From NCBI RefSeq assembly GCF_963678635.1, contig NC_087062.1, positions 80,762,751 through 80,826,750 on the forward strand: 64,000 bases of DNA. Reading direction: 5' to 3'. How positions within the stretch are numbered: position 1 is the stretch's first letter; each line of letters starts with the position of its first letter. The notes under the pieces were generated by a model. The model ran no database searches and was not told where the DNA came from. It saw nothing but the letters and a program-made list of their open reading frames with translations. Below, piece after piece: positions 1 to 10,328 of this stretch. Position numbers and translations under genes: made by a program. This stretch comes from Symsagittifera roscoffensis (taxonomy: Eukaryota > Xenacoelomorpha > Acoela > Convolutidae).

Positions 1-1069
1 ATCCAGGCTGCATATTAGATTTACTGAAGACCGACGCGAAGTTTTGATTAAAAACTTCAGCCTTTTCAACATTTATTGACGCTATTGTCTTATCAAAATT
101 TACTGTTGGGGGAATTGAGGGTGTTTTTCGTACACATTTCAAGTATTTCTGTATTTTACTAAACGTTCTTCCTTCAAATACTGATTTTTCATATTCAGCG
201 AGGTCTTTCTCGGATTCAAATTTGATTGGCTTTTCAAGGCGTTTGAGTTTAATCAATTTGCTAAGAGTTACACTTTTTCGTTTTTTCCTTGTTTTCAGCT
301 TATTCATAAGATTTGATGTAACATTGGAAATCCAGGGGGGTAGCTGGGATCTATGTTTGGTAATTCTTGGTATTAGTTTCTTTATTTTCTTCCACAACCA
401 TTCGTACCATTGCTTTAACAATTCATCTACATTACTATAGCAATACGGTTGAAAGGGTTCCTGGAGGATACTTTTATTAAGTTCGTCCCAGTCAGCCTTG
501 TTAAAAGCGTATTTTATATCAGTTACTGCAAATTGCGTTTCCTCCTTTTCGAGGTCGATGGTTGTAACAATTGGTTTATGGTCGGGAAAACTTTTGCATA
601 AGATCATTTTGTAAACGATTATCATATTCGCAGTTGACCATGGAATCTGGATTATTGGCTAGGACGACGTCTAATTGATCAGTCGATTGATTACTAAGTT
701 TCTTTCTACAAGTGCATCAATTATTTGTTATTCGTAATCAAGATTTGATGACATAGTTAATCAATGTTAATTACATTGACACTCCTTTGCCTTAAGCTGA
801 ATTATTTCTAATAAGGTTTTCAAATCCTTAATTTCCCACTGGTAGACACTTGGGTACGGAGCATTGTATATGCAACAAAGAAAAATTGCGCTGTCTTGTT
901 TAGTTTTAATTTTGATGGTTTTACAATCGGAATGTTCATTTTGTAATGAGATATGTTCGTGAAGAATGTCGTTTTTGATTGCAATAGGTACTCCACCATG
1001 TTTTGTTTTACGATCATCATTTGTCATTGATTGATTAGTTCTAAGTATTTTACAAAGATAGTTTATCAA
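1..1069 (-). pseudogene. Endonuclease-RT polyprotein fragment, family 1 copy 1
   Basis: The piece 1069-767 has the look of the N-terminal half of an apurinic-type endonuclease: a KHGGVPIAIK segment, then DCKTIKIK and an IFLCCIYNAPY strand, as in the GGV and YRPP-like blocks of these enzymes. A frameshift or stop near 767 interrupts it. The frame resumes at about 700 with LDVVLANN and, near 590, the PDHKPIV block, which corresponds to the catalytic SDH of the family with S changed to P. From there a basic linker leads into the RT amino-terminal region and is cut by the window edge at base 1. Function in a live element would be target nicking and cDNA synthesis; this copy is broken. Confidence 0.7.
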
Positions 1070-1350
1070 TAAAATAACAGGTTAAAATTAATACTTGTTT
1101 TGAACTGGTTTTACCCATCCGGGATTTCGAAAGTTTATAAGTATAATGTTTGTTGTTGTGAAGTATGGATGGAGAAGTTTCTTGATTATTGGAGTAGATT
1201 CTTTTGAAGCAGTGGTTGCGTGACAAAGAAGAAAAAAACAATTGCTCGCGTTGATTAGTTGTCTTCGTAGAAAAAGAAAACGTGATTGCTCGTACTTCAG
1301 AAGTGAGTTGTTAACGGAGAAGAAGAGTCTTTTAACCAGAAGCTTATCGC
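1..1350 (-). mobile_element. Non-LTR retrotransposon family 1, copy 1 (partial, runs off window)
   Basis: This is a minus-strand AP-endonuclease/reverse-transcriptase retrotransposon of the CR1/jockey kind. Its sequence is repeated almost base for base at 2561-3910 (offset 2560). The window begins inside its RT region. At 1350 the copy stops abruptly in the shared 5' module, where the 3' end of copy 2 is joined to it. From 5' to 3' (descending coordinates) it holds an upstream module of unknown function (about 1350-1070), an endonuclease N-terminal part (1069-767), an endonuclease C-terminus with an SDHKP-like motif near 575-600, and the RT linker and fingers down to base 1. Frame breaks lie between 767 and 625, so it is non-functional. 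The placement in CR1/jockey rests on motif appearance only. Confidence 0.8.
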
Positions 1351-3629
1351 TTTAATTAACCGATTTCGATAGCTTAAGTCAGAACCTATTATCCATTTTG
1401 TTGCATGATGTTGAACTTTTTCGAATTCTGTTAAATTTCCTTTATTTGGCAACCAGGTCTGAGAAGCATATACAGCAATTGGGACAACGTATCCAGTGTA
1501 TGCATTCAATTTGATTCTCCAGTTACAATTTGATGTTAGATTTCGCTTTATTTGGAGTAAGGCGCCCATTGCTTTGTTCGATCTGCGTTTGCAATTTTCA
1601 TTCCAAATTAAGTTTTGCTGCACTATGAGCCCTAGGTCACGTTGCGACTGTACGGGGGTGAGTTTGGCATTGCATAAGTGTGCTTCAAGGTTTCCTTTGA
1701 TGTTAAGAGTATGCGACTTTTTTGTGTTTGGTAGCATCATATTTGTATTAAGCCAGGCTTGGATGTTATCGGTCGCCTTGTTCATCGCTACTTGATTTGT
1801 TACGATTACTTTGAAATCATCAGCATACCCGAAACTGTCCATATCGGACATACACTCTGGAAGATCATTAATAAATAGCAGAAAGAGGAGGGGACCCAGA
1901 ATTGATCCTTGGGGAACACCGCTGGTTACATTTCTTAGGGTTGGTTTTGCGCCGCTTATTTGCACGTATTGCTTGCGTTGGCTTAAGTATGATTTTAGAA
2001 GTCCTAAGATGTTTCCACCAATTCCAAGAGACCTTATTTTGCTAATTAGAACACTATGCGGTACTGTGTCAAACGCTTTAGCAAAGTCGAGATAAAGAAC
2101 ACTTAACTCATTGACAGATTCTAGATCATTGCATTCGTATATTTTGTCGAGAAAGTATATTAGTTGCAGTGTCGTCGATCGTGTTTTTCTGAAGCGTATT
2201 GACTAGTGTGGAATTTTGAATGAAAGAAACAATAAATTTTATCAAAAAGGAGTTTTTCCAAGACTTTTGAGCAACAACATAGGAGGCTGATGGGACGGTA
2301 GCAAGTTACATCCGCTTTGTTGCCCTCATTGACTATTGGTGTTATTTGGCATATTTTCCAGTAGCTGGGGTAACATTGCTTCTTTAGACATGTTCGAAAG
2401 ATCAGTTTTAGTGATTTACACAGGGTTTTGTGACACTTTTTTAAGAGTGTGTTTCCAATTTTATCGGGTCCGGTTGATTTGTCAGGAATAAGTTCAAACA
2501 ATATGTCGCTTATTTGTTCTTCAGTGTAGTTAGCTGTGTTTAGTATGTTATTTGTGTCATATCCAGGCTGCATATTAGATTTACTGAAGACCGACGCGAA
2601 GTATTGATTAAAAACTTCAGCCTTTTCAACATTTATTGACGCTACTGTCTTATCAAAATTTACTGTTGGGGGAATTGAGGGTGTTTTTCGTACACATTTT
2701 AAGTATTTCTGTATTTTACTAAACGTTCTTCCTTCAAATATTGATTTTTCATATTCAGCGAGGTCTTTCTCGGATTCAAATTTGATTGGCTTTTCAAGGC
2801 GTTTGAGTTTAATCAATTTGCTAAGAGTTACACTTTTTCGTTTTTTCCTTGTTTTCAGCTTATTCATAAGATTTGATGTAACATTGGAAATCCAGGGGGG
2901 TAGCTGTGATCTATGTTTGGTAATTCTTGGTATTAATTTCTTTATTTTCTTCCACAACCATTCGTACCATTGCTTTAACAATTCATCTACATTACTATAG
3001 CAATACGGTTGAAAGGGTTCCTGGAGGATACTTTTATTAAGTTCGTCCCAGTCAGCCTTGTTAAAAGCGTATTTTATATCAGTTACTGCAAATTGCGTTT
3101 CCTCCTTTTCGAGGTCGATGGTTGTAACAATTGGTTTATGGTCGGGAAAACTTTTGCATAAGATCATTTTGTAAACGATTATCATATTCGCAGTTGACCA
3201 TGGAATCTGGATTAATGGCTAGGACGACGTCTAATTGATCAGTCGATTGATTACTAAGTTTCTTTCTACAAGTGCATCAATTATTTGTTTTTCGTAATCA
3301 AGATTTGATGACATAGTTAATCAATGTTAATTACATTGACACTCCTTTGCCTTAAGCTGAATTATTTCTAATAAGGTTTTCAAATCCTTAATTTCCCACT
3401 GGTAGACACTTGTGTACGGAGCATTGTATATGCAACAAAGAAAAATTGCGCTGTCTTGTTTAGTTTTAATTTTGATGGTTTTACAATCGGAATGTTCATT
3501 TTGTAATGAGATATGTTCGTGAAGAATGTCGTTTTTGATTGCAATAGGTACTCCACCATGTTTTGTTTTACGATCATCATTTGTCATTGATTGATTAGTT
3601 CTAAGTATTTTACAAAGATAGTTTATCAA
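1297..3629 (-). pseudogene. Endonuclease-RT polyprotein, family 1 copy 2 (frameshifted)
   Basis: Three open pieces on the minus strand add up to a broken ORF2. 3629-3327 is the endonuclease N-terminus (KHGGVPIAI block). 3185-2160 (341 codons) starts near the PDHKP block and runs through a lysine-rich linker into RT fingers with the blocks STGPDKIGNTLL, PSYWKICQITPI and CYRPISLL. 1965-1297 is RT palm, with SGVPQGSILGPLLFLLFIND and the catalytic YADD at about 1820-1830; the same frame upstream (to about 2190) carries the LDFAKAFDTVPH block. A frameshift near 2160-2200 separates fingers from palm. The last residues before the stop at 1297 come from the junction with copy 1. The product would be the replicase of the element; this copy cannot make it whole. 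Confidence 0.8.
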
Positions 3630-4020
3630 TAAAATAACAGGTTAAAATTAATACTTGTTTTGAACTGGTTTTACCCATCCGGGATTTCGAAACTTTATAA
3701 GTATAATGTTTGTTGTTGTGAAGTATGGATGGAGAAGTTTCTTGATTATTGGAGTAGATTCTTTTGAAGCAGTGGTTGCGTGACAAAGAAGAAAAAAACA
3801 ATTGCTCGCGTTGATTAGTTGTCTTCGTAGAAAAAGAAAACGTGATTGCTCGTACTTCAGAAGTGAGTTGTTAACGGAGAAGAAGAGTCTTTTAACTAGA
3901 AGCTTATCGCAAGGTCAGAAATAATGAGACAAACATTTTCAACAATTAGGGATTCGCATCTGCTCGTACCCATTGGGCGATAAAAAATGACAAGATAAAT
4001 GAATGTGACACAGAAATTTT
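1351..4020 (-). mobile_element. Non-LTR retrotransposon family 1, copy 2 (3'-truncated)
   Basis: This is the more complete family 1 copy on the minus strand. The 5' module, at about 4020-3870, matches by eye the modules at 55840-55985, 59765-59915 and 63155-63305, which head a different non-LTR body. It continues through a leader (3870-3630), endonuclease (3629-3200), linker and RT fingers (3185-2160) and RT palm (about 2200-1351). The 3' end is lost: at 1351 the RT reading is cut and fused to the 5' module of copy 1, adding a short nonsense tail to the ORF that ends at 1297. I see no poly-A tail or 3' UTR. The 2560-bp spacing suggests a tandem duplication and not two independent insertions. 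Confidence 0.75.
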
Positions 4021-4851
4021 GGCGGACTGATCTATACTTCGCCAGATACTTCTGATAATTTAAGCATCTACTAACTCAAACTTCACCGAAATCTGACAGG
4101 TTGAAAAAAAGGAATTCATACACTGATTAAATTCTCCACATCTTCGTCAATTCAAATTTGGCCTAACTAACATGGACAATTGATCTGATGCTGACAACTC
4201 GACAAGGGAATTTTTTTGGATAAATTCGACAAAAGCCAAAAAGCAATTTATTGGATAATTTTTGAACGAAAATGAAAGAAATAAAAACCAACTCCAACCA
4301 TTTTCTTCAAAAAGTTGAGAGAACCATTTAAACACAAATCTATTCAATGAAACTCTTACTTGATCCTTTTTAAACCTAAGGATACCTTACAGACAGTACT
4401 AAAACCATGTTAGCCGAAAAAGTTTTCGTCAACAACCATATTGCATTTCTAAAACTACCCAACATTCAACTATTTTTCTTTCAAAAAGATTGCCATTAGC
4501 AACGGTGTTGAAAATTAGGCTTAAAACTAAGCCGTAAAGAAATAAATTCTACATTTTGAACTGATTCTAGTTCGATATTGATTGAGAGCAGATTTTTCAA
4601 CGCAGAGGCGAAGCTGAGATTTGCGCCATTCATGTTGCAACACAAACATAGCTGAGATAAAAGACTCTATAATGAGAAAAAAAATGCCGAAAAAACCTAG
4701 ATCTTGCAAAATTTCCACGTCGTTGTCTTAAATAAATTTCAGTTTTCAAAAAAAACAGGACAATTAAGAAAATTAAAACTTAAATGTGCATAGAAACGGA
4801 GCGAGATCAAGCCAACAATTTTTTAGCTTCAATGAAGGAACGTTTTATAAA
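4021..4851. other. AT-rich spacer, no gene recognised
   Basis: Between the family 1 element and the first giant-element LTR the sequence is AT-rich with only short open frames (63-66 codons on the minus strand at 4147-4347 and 4527-4718) that resemble nothing I know. The part near 4600-4690 loosely recalls the region upstream of the other non-LTR copies (about 59950-60050), so it may be an older piece of the same 5' sequence. The last bases before the LTR are ATAAA. Confidence 0.5.
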
Positions 4852-5756
4852 TGTGCCAGTCGGTCATATTCGGAAGTTTGACCTTGAGAGAAGCAAAAAA
4901 CACTTGATTTTGGAGTGAAATTTAGTTTTTCAAAATTTCGAATGGAACCTGTCATGCACGATTTTCTCGCGATAACTGAAAATCAGAAAAGAGAAGTCAG
5001 AACGATCGAGTGACAATCGCGGGAAAGTTGCTAGAAAAATCAGTGGGAAATTGCTATTCGCAATTTCAGTAGCAATAATAATCGAGAGTAGAGCTGTCCC
5101 ATCTGAAACAGAGACGAGCGCATTCCCACGAACTGGATTGTTGTGACTGGAGTACTATTATTAACTGGACCAGAGTGAACCTTCGGTGGAAAGGTGGACA
5201 GCTGGAGTGTCCCAATGGTTCACGAGAACTCACAGTCTAGAGTACAAACTTGTTCTTGTTATTGAAACTGACTAACATTAAACTCATTTTAGTTACTTTA
5301 TTGATTCTTGAGTTGCTTACCGACTTATTTACTTCCTGGTTCTTGAGCGTGCTACAATGTGAGTACTAATTTAAATTTCTAGAGTGTGTTTTATAATTGT
5401 TATGTTGAGGTAAGGCGAGTTTTAGGTTGATCCATCTGAAATGGATCAAAGTTCCACTGTCTAATAAAAAGTAACTTAACGGATTGTTCCAACCCGGTTT
5501 TTAACGGCGTTCATGTATTTTGGGTATCTAGAGACCTAAGTATGGGGACGTTTCTAATTCTAGAGTGGGGGGATATTTTAGTAGTAGCCTTTAAGCTGTA
5601 ACGGGTCGTAGTCTCATGTCACAAACGAACCGAACTGGCTCCGACCGTTCTTGAGGTAGAAAAACACAAGAGATGGTGTCCCTGACCCTTGAGCCAGTGG
5701 TTATAGGGCCTATTTTTCTTAAGCCTCATGTGTGACTGCAGTAGACGAATGTTACA
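4852..5756 (+). repeat. LTR 1 (905 bp)
   Basis: The LTR begins TGTGCC and ends GTTACA, so it has the TG...CA ends (TGT/ACA) of retroviral-type LTRs. Its limits follow from comparing three copies: the left limit from LTR 1 versus 2, the right limit from LTR 1 versus 3. An AATAAA polyadenylation signal lies at 5463-5468. Two good splice-donor-like sites, GTGAGT (5359-5364) and GAG/GTAAGG (GT at 5410), lie just before it and could serve a spliced RNA if they fall downstream of the transcription start. I could not place a TATA box with confidence. Confidence 0.92.
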
Positions 5757-5767
5757 TAGTGTTTTTA

Positions 5768-5782
5768 TGGCGCTCCTGGGTG
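5768..5782 (+). promoter_or_regulatory. Primer binding site, copy A (tRNA 3'-end complement)
   Basis: Eleven bases after the LTR lies TGGCGCTCCTGGGTG. Its complement reads CACCCAGGAGCG followed by CCA, the form of a mature tRNA 3' end: T-stem strand, acceptor strand, discriminator G, then CCA. From memory of animal tRNAs the best fit is a tRNA-Asn type, but I cannot check this. The match stops after 15 bases. It would prime minus-strand DNA synthesis. Confidence 0.7.
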
Positions 5783-6260
5783 TTTACGACATCAAGACTA
5801 CGGAGTCGAACCCACTTGAGACAGCTTCGGGCTGAATGCCCATTCTAGAGTACCGGTGGTACGGTTCGACAGGGACGTGCAAACCTTCCGGTTGTACCGT
5901 GATAGCTTTTTAAGAAAACTCGAGAAAATTTCCTGGTACGCTCTCCGAACGAGGCTTAGCTAACCGAGTAAAGGGGGGCAACTAGGGGGACAAAAACACG
6001 AGCAAAAAGACAAAAAGCAAAACAAAAACCAAAAAAGAATAGAAAAAGGAACAAAAACCATAAAACGAAAAAAGACAGTGACTTTGACACCAGATTAGTT
6101 GGATCAAACCTTTATATTAATTAAATAGTATACCCATACTGTTTTACAAGTTCGATCGTTTCGATCAACCTAGCAATTAAACCCAGTAACCTCAATAAAG
6201 AGCCCGAGTGTGGGGCGTTGTCAAGGGTTTTTAGATAGCTTGGAACTTAGCTGGACAACA

Positions 6261-6450
6261 AGGAGACTTGACTGGAAGAGGTGACCAGCTGAGTGGGAAA
6301 GTGGTTCAGGAGCACTTGAGCTGAACCAATAGGAGACTTGACTGGAAGAGGTGACCAGCCGAGTGGGAAAGTGGTTCAGGAGCACTTGAGCTGAACCAAT
6401 AGGAGACTGGACTGGAACAGGTGACCAGTCGAGTGGGAAAGCAGCCAAGA
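6261..6450 (+). repeat. 70-bp direct repeats, leader copy A (about 2.7 units)
   Basis: Units start at 6261, 6331 and 6401 with AGGAGACTTGACTGG (third AGGAGACTGGACTGG). Each contains GGTGACCAGC...GAGTGGGAAAG and a short inverted pair around TTCAG...CTGAA. The third unit is partial and diverges after about 50 bases. Confidence 0.9.
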
Positions 6451-7311
6451 AGGATTTGGCAATTCTCGAGTTCTCAAGTTGGGCAGAACGGGTATCGTTA
6501 AAATCCACATTACATTATAGGAGATAAGTGTAAAATAGGATAAGCGACATCCCCCGGTTTTGAGGAACGTTTTTACTTGAGCAGGCCTGGAGACAGGTCT
6601 ACGGTTTTCTCTTGAGAGGTTAAGCACCCGGCGCTTAAGGTAATTTTAGGCTTAAGAAGGGGGGCTAAAAAGGGGGGAGGTTAGAAGGGGGGCTGGTTAA
6701 GTTAGAGGTTGGCGGTTGTAAATTGTAAAAAGGGGGAAATTAGAGTAACTAATTAGTCGACATCGTTGATTTAGTTACATTAGTCATTTACACGCGTTGG
6801 TCATAGGAAGCGGATATCCAAAATTGGAATTAGGTTAAGGTAGGTACCCTGGTCGGATCGGTAGGGGGGAACGGACATAGACAGTTTTTGTGATACCCCA
6901 TAAGATCGCTAGCAGGGGGGAAGGAAACGCGTGGCAATTAGGTTCAAGACATTTTTTTCGATAAACGGTAGACATTTGTCACCTTTGAATTTTAGGTGGG
7001 CTCATCTTTCTGTTTTTATTACTTTTTCTTGCTTAGATTTTTGTTGCATTTTGGTGAGGATTTGTGTTAAAATTTTGTACGAACAGGTGATCACAAGATA
7101 CCTGCGCACAGGTTTTGGTCTCAAGTTACTTGGAACATTGAAATAGAGGTAGCCAAAAAGAGAAATAAGAAAAAGGGGGGTCAGCATTTGGTTTTTAAGA
7201 GAGGATTTTGGGAAAATTTTACTAGAGCTTGAGTGGTGGTACAAGGTACGGCGAATCAAGAAGTCCCCATAACGAAGAGGAAAGAAGTCCCACCACCCAG
7301 ACACTTGTCAA

Positions 7312-7990
7312 CAGTCTTGGGACACTGCCGAAGAAGTCTTAGGACAGAGCAGTCTGGGGACAGTCTTGGGACAGTACAGTCTTGGGACAGTGGTCTTGGG
7401 ACAGGGTCTTGGGACAGGGTCTTGGGACAAGGGTCTTGGGACAGGGTCTTGGGACAAGGTCTTGGGACAAGGGTCTTGGGACAGGGTCTTGGAACAGGGT
7501 CTTGGGACAAGGTCTTGGGACAGGGTCTTGGGACAAGGTCTTGGGACGGGGTCTTGGGACAAAGTCTTGGGACAAGGGTCTTGGGACAGGGTCTTGGGAC
7601 AGGGTCTTGGGACAAGGTCTTGGGACAGGGTCTTGGGACAAGGTCTTGGGACAGGGTCTTGGGACAAGGTCTTGGGACAAGGGTCTTGGAACAGGGTCTT
7701 GGGACAGGGTCTTGGGACAGGGTCTTGGGACAGGGTCTTGGGACACTAGTCTTGGGACAGTAGTCTTGGGACAGTAGTCTTGGGACACTAGTCTTGGGAC
7801 ACTAGTCTTGGGACACTAATCTTGGGACAGTAGTCTTGGGACACTAGCCTTGGGACAGTAGTCTTGGACAAGAGTCTTGGGACACGGCCGGAAAGTACTG
7901 GGACGGTACCGAACAGTCTTGGGACAGGAGAAAGAAGCCTGGGACGGTACAAAGAAGAGTAGGGATAGCAATTGGAAGTCTTGGGACAGT
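7312..7990 (+). repeat. G-rich 13/14-bp minisatellite, copy A
   Basis: This is an array of GGGACAGGGTCTT and GGGACAAGG(G)TCTT units, tight from about 7370 to 7740, then with 14-16-bp variants (GGGACACTAGTCTT, GGGACAGTAGTCTT) to about 7885 and isolated units near 7914 and 7977. On the RNA-sense strand, runs of three G at 3-4 base spacing make it a textbook G-quadruplex pattern. It lies in the untranslated leader just before ORF1. Confidence 0.92.
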
Positions 7991-8249
7991 ATAAATATTG
8001 AAGTAAAATTACAAGAAGTGTTTTAAGACAGAATTAAGGTAGAACAAGACTAATTGGAACCAGGTACGGTTGAGACCACAAATAAGGAAAGTTTCTCGAA
8101 AAGTTAATAAAGAGAACTGAAACAAGGTTTTCACCACGTTGTATATTTTTTTTTAAAGAAATTTTTTTTTCCTCTCGAAAGATTTTATTCTTAGAATAGG
8201 ATTGTGTATATAGTAAAATTGTAAATAAGAGCAATTGTAAATAGAAATA

Positions 8250-8882
8250 ATGAGGCGGAGCAGGGTACCGGTAGCTGAAAAAAGACCTACCGAAGCAAAG
8301 TATAATTCGTCATCAATGGGTCCGAAGATAACAAAGAAGAGCTTTTCAGTTAATATGGTCAGCACAAGGAGTACAACGGAGAGAGCAAGAGAGGGCATGG
8401 AAGGGGAACGAGTAGAACCCACCATCGAGATTGATCTAGAGGCACCTGATCAAAGTGTTGATGAAACAAGGAAAATAGCGACGGAGTCAACTCCAATGCC
8501 CAATGCAGAAGAAACAAACTCGAAACCCATAGAATTCTCACCAATAGACAACGTGGAAGATGCAACAGGCAACGCCGAAGAAACGGTGAAAGAAGACTCT
8601 CAAGTAAAAAAGACATCTTTTACAGAAAGGTTGGCGATGATGGTCGGAATAAAAACGAAAGAGAACGTGACTGAAGAACCAAAAGCTGAAAGAGCGCGAA
8701 CATTTGGAACAGTGAGCACGAAGACGACAGAAGCCAATCCGAGAGAGGAACAAACTAGAGCAGAAGCGACGGCCGAAGAAAAACCGACGGCTGACCATGA
8801 AGAGGCTACTCTTGAGCTAGGTGACTTGATGGCGAAACTGAATCAGATCAACAAAAAGCTGAAGCACAGCGAAGAGGACTGA
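8250..8882 (+). CDS. ORF1: acidic/charged N-terminal Gag-region protein, copy A
   Basis: This 210-codon ORF starts at the first ATG after the leader (A at -3). It is very rich in E, K, T and S, has no cysteine, and looks mostly disordered apart from a helical stretch near the C-terminus (about 182-206, ELGDLMAKLNQINKKLKH). A short conserved-looking piece is TSFTERLAMMVGIK (about 124-137). It ends in TGA (8880-8882), and the same frame is open beyond this stop right through gag. I therefore read it as the amino-terminal part of the Gag precursor, alone when translation stops and fused to gag on readthrough. No known family is recognised. It differs from copy B at three residues that I can see (E/P/T/A changes). 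Confidence 0.75.
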   Translation: MRRSRVPVAEKRPTEAKYNSSSMGPKITKKSFSVNMVSTRSTTERAREGMEGERVEPTIEIDLEAPDQSVDETRKIATESTPMPNAEETNSKPIEFSPIDNVEDATGNAEETVKEDSQVKKTSFTERLAMMVGIKTKENVTEEPKAERARTFGTVSTKTTEANPREEQTRAEATAEEKPTADHEEATLELGDLMAKLNQINKKLKHSEED

Positions 8883-10328
8883 GAAGTGATAAGAAAAGAA
8901 TTAAGATACAACAAAAACGAGTATCTGGATAGTTATTTTAACCTGGCCAAGGCAACAGAAGAGAGACTCAAGGAGATGTCAGATAATGTAGAAACCACCA
9001 ATGAAGAACGAGATAAGAACATCAAAAAAGATTTGCAACAGTTAAAGAACCGATATGATGATGTCAACAGCCAATTAGGTAGCCTGGAAAAGAGAATGGA
9101 CACAATGAGCAAAAATCAGGCCGAGAGTTCGTGTGCAATACAGGCGAAATTGGATGCAATCTTGAGTAATTCTACCTCACAAGAAAGACCGGCAGCGGAT
9201 CGCACGCAAGGCACCAGAGTTGACTTTGTGGAACCACAAAGGAACAAACGGCAATCGACACCGTTGCCCTTAACCCGGGATACGGTGAGCATAGCACCAA
9301 CAGCTGCTAAAACAATCATGAAGAATGGAATGTCAAGTACAACGACTGGTCCGGGGGACTCAACAGCTAACAGCAACGCAGGTCCGGATGCTAGGACATG
9401 GGCAAACACTTGGGAGATGATGAACAGGACTCTAGAGGCCTTCGCCACGAGGAACACTAACTCGAGCGACAGGAGAGATGGGAAATCAAGAAAAACATTC
9501 AAGAAGCCAAAAGAATTCAAAGACGACTCAGATGGATGCATTGACACGTGGGTGGAAGTGATGAGATTACATCTAGAGCAAGACAACTTGAACGATGAAA
9601 GACAAGCATGCACAGCCATACTCAGCAATTTAGAAGGCACAGCATTAAAATGCGTGGTTGCGAAGAAAGAAGAAGAACGCGATACCGCGGACAAGATCTT
9701 CGAGATATTGCTGAATCGATTCGGGTCAGGCATGAAGGGTCACCAAGCGATGATGCGATTTGAAAAGAGAAGGCAGAGGGACGACGAGTCAATAGATCGG
9801 TTCCTAGATGATCTCGAGAGCTTGAGAAGAAGGAGTGACCCAGAGGAGTCGACAAACAGAAGAAACTTTAGCATTGCCTCGAATTTCATTGATGGGGTAA
9901 AAAGTGACGACTTAAGGACAATGTTAGCAACATACTACACATTGTCGAAAGACCGCGCACCAACCCCAGAAGAAATGAGACAGAAATCAAGGGAATACAT
10001 GCTGATGAAACCCAAGAAATACTGGTATTCAGAAAACAGGAACACGCAAGGGGGAAGTCAACCGCAGAGGTCGTCATGGTACAAACCTAGAGATGACATG
10101 GACAAGCGCAGATCATGCGCGAACTGCGGGTCGGCGGATCACCACGTGGCTGACTGCACAACATACAAACAAGGCATGAAGAGTCTAGGATATGCACTAG
10201 ATGAGGAGGACATGAGCCAGATGGAGGAACACGAGTACTATAGTGGCTTAATCATCAAGATAGGCGCAAGATGCTTCTTCTGTAACCAGGAGGGGCACTT
10301 CCGAATGGATTGTCCCTTGTTCTGGTAA
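8883..10328 (+). CDS. gag: gag: capsid/nucleocapsid protein, copy A
   Basis: The frame continues directly from the ORF1 TGA with no ATG until 8976, so it is either made by readthrough or started internally. From 5' to 3' it has a coiled-coil-like N-terminus (to about residue 80), a low-complexity linker, a Retrotrans_gag-like helical capsid region (about 215-375, with HLEQ, CTAILSNLEGTALKCVV and RFEKRRQRDDESIDRFLDDL), then two CCHC knuckles of exact C-X2-C-X4-H-X4-C spacing (about 415-428 and 461-474). It would form the particle and bind genomic RNA. It ends in TAA at 10326-10328, only two codons after the second knuckle region, and the same frame stays open into pol. Confidence 0.88.
   Translation, partial: EVIRKELRYNKNEYLDSYFNLAKATEERLKEMSDNVETTNEERDKNIKKDLQQLKNRYDDVNSQLGSLEKRMDTMSKNQAESSCAIQAKLDAILSNSTSQERPAADRTQGTRVDFVEPQRNKRQSTPLPLTRDTVSIAPTAAKTIMKNGMSSTTTGPGDSTANSNAGPDARTWANTWEMMNRTLEAFATRNTNSSDRRDGKSRKTFKKPKEFKDDSDGCIDTWVEVMRLHLEQDNLNDERQACTAILSNLEGTALKCVVAKKEEERDTADKIFEILLNRFGSGMKGHQAMMRFEKRRQRDDESIDRFLDDLESLRRRSDPEESTNRRNFSIASNFIDGVKSDDLRTMLATYYTLSKDRAPTPEEMRQKSREYMLMKPKKYWYSENRNTQGGSQPQRSSWYKPRDDMDKRRSCANCGSADHHVADCTTYKQGMKSLGYALDEEDMSQMEEHEYYSGLIIKIGARCFFCNQEGHFRMDCPLFW

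Larger units (their letters stand above)
1..3910. repeat. 2560-bp direct repeat (1-1350 = 2561-3910)
   Basis: Bases 1-1350 and 2561-3910 are the same sequence with scattered single-base changes (for example 84 T versus 2644 reading A in the same block, and 354 G versus 2914 T). The match ends exactly after AGCTTATCGC at 1350 and 3910. Copy 2 continues upstream of 3910 into sequence also found next to other elements, so 3910 is the natural context and 1350 is a breakpoint. This is simplest as a tandem duplication, real or introduced at assembly. Confidence 0.85.
5757..8249 (+). other. Long leader of copy A (about 2.5 kb)
   Basis: The leader has no long credible ORF. It holds, in order, the primer binding site, an A-rich stretch (about 5990-6070), the 70-bp repeats (6261-6450), several short G-runs (6650-6730), a pyrimidine-rich stretch ending in CTTAG at 7036 that looks like a 3' splice site, the minisatellite (7312-7990), and an AT-rich part just before ORF1 with TTTTATTCTTAG ending at 8194. 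Open frames over the minisatellite exist in several frames of both strands only because the 13-bp unit has no stop codon. A spliced-out leader is possible but not shown. Confidence 0.6.

Noticed and set aside
7233-7788. Long repetitive ORFs on both strands over the minisatellite (e.g. GLGTGSWD-type repeats)
   Set aside because: The 13-bp unit has no stop in any frame, so all frames are open by default; there is no reason to think they are translated.
7312-7990. CRISPR-like array
   Set aside because: Units are contiguous 13-16-bp repeats without unique spacers, in a eukaryotic retroelement leader.
9116-9733. 205-codon minus-strand ORF opposite gag
   Set aside because: Shadow of the gag frame caused by its codon composition; no features of its own.
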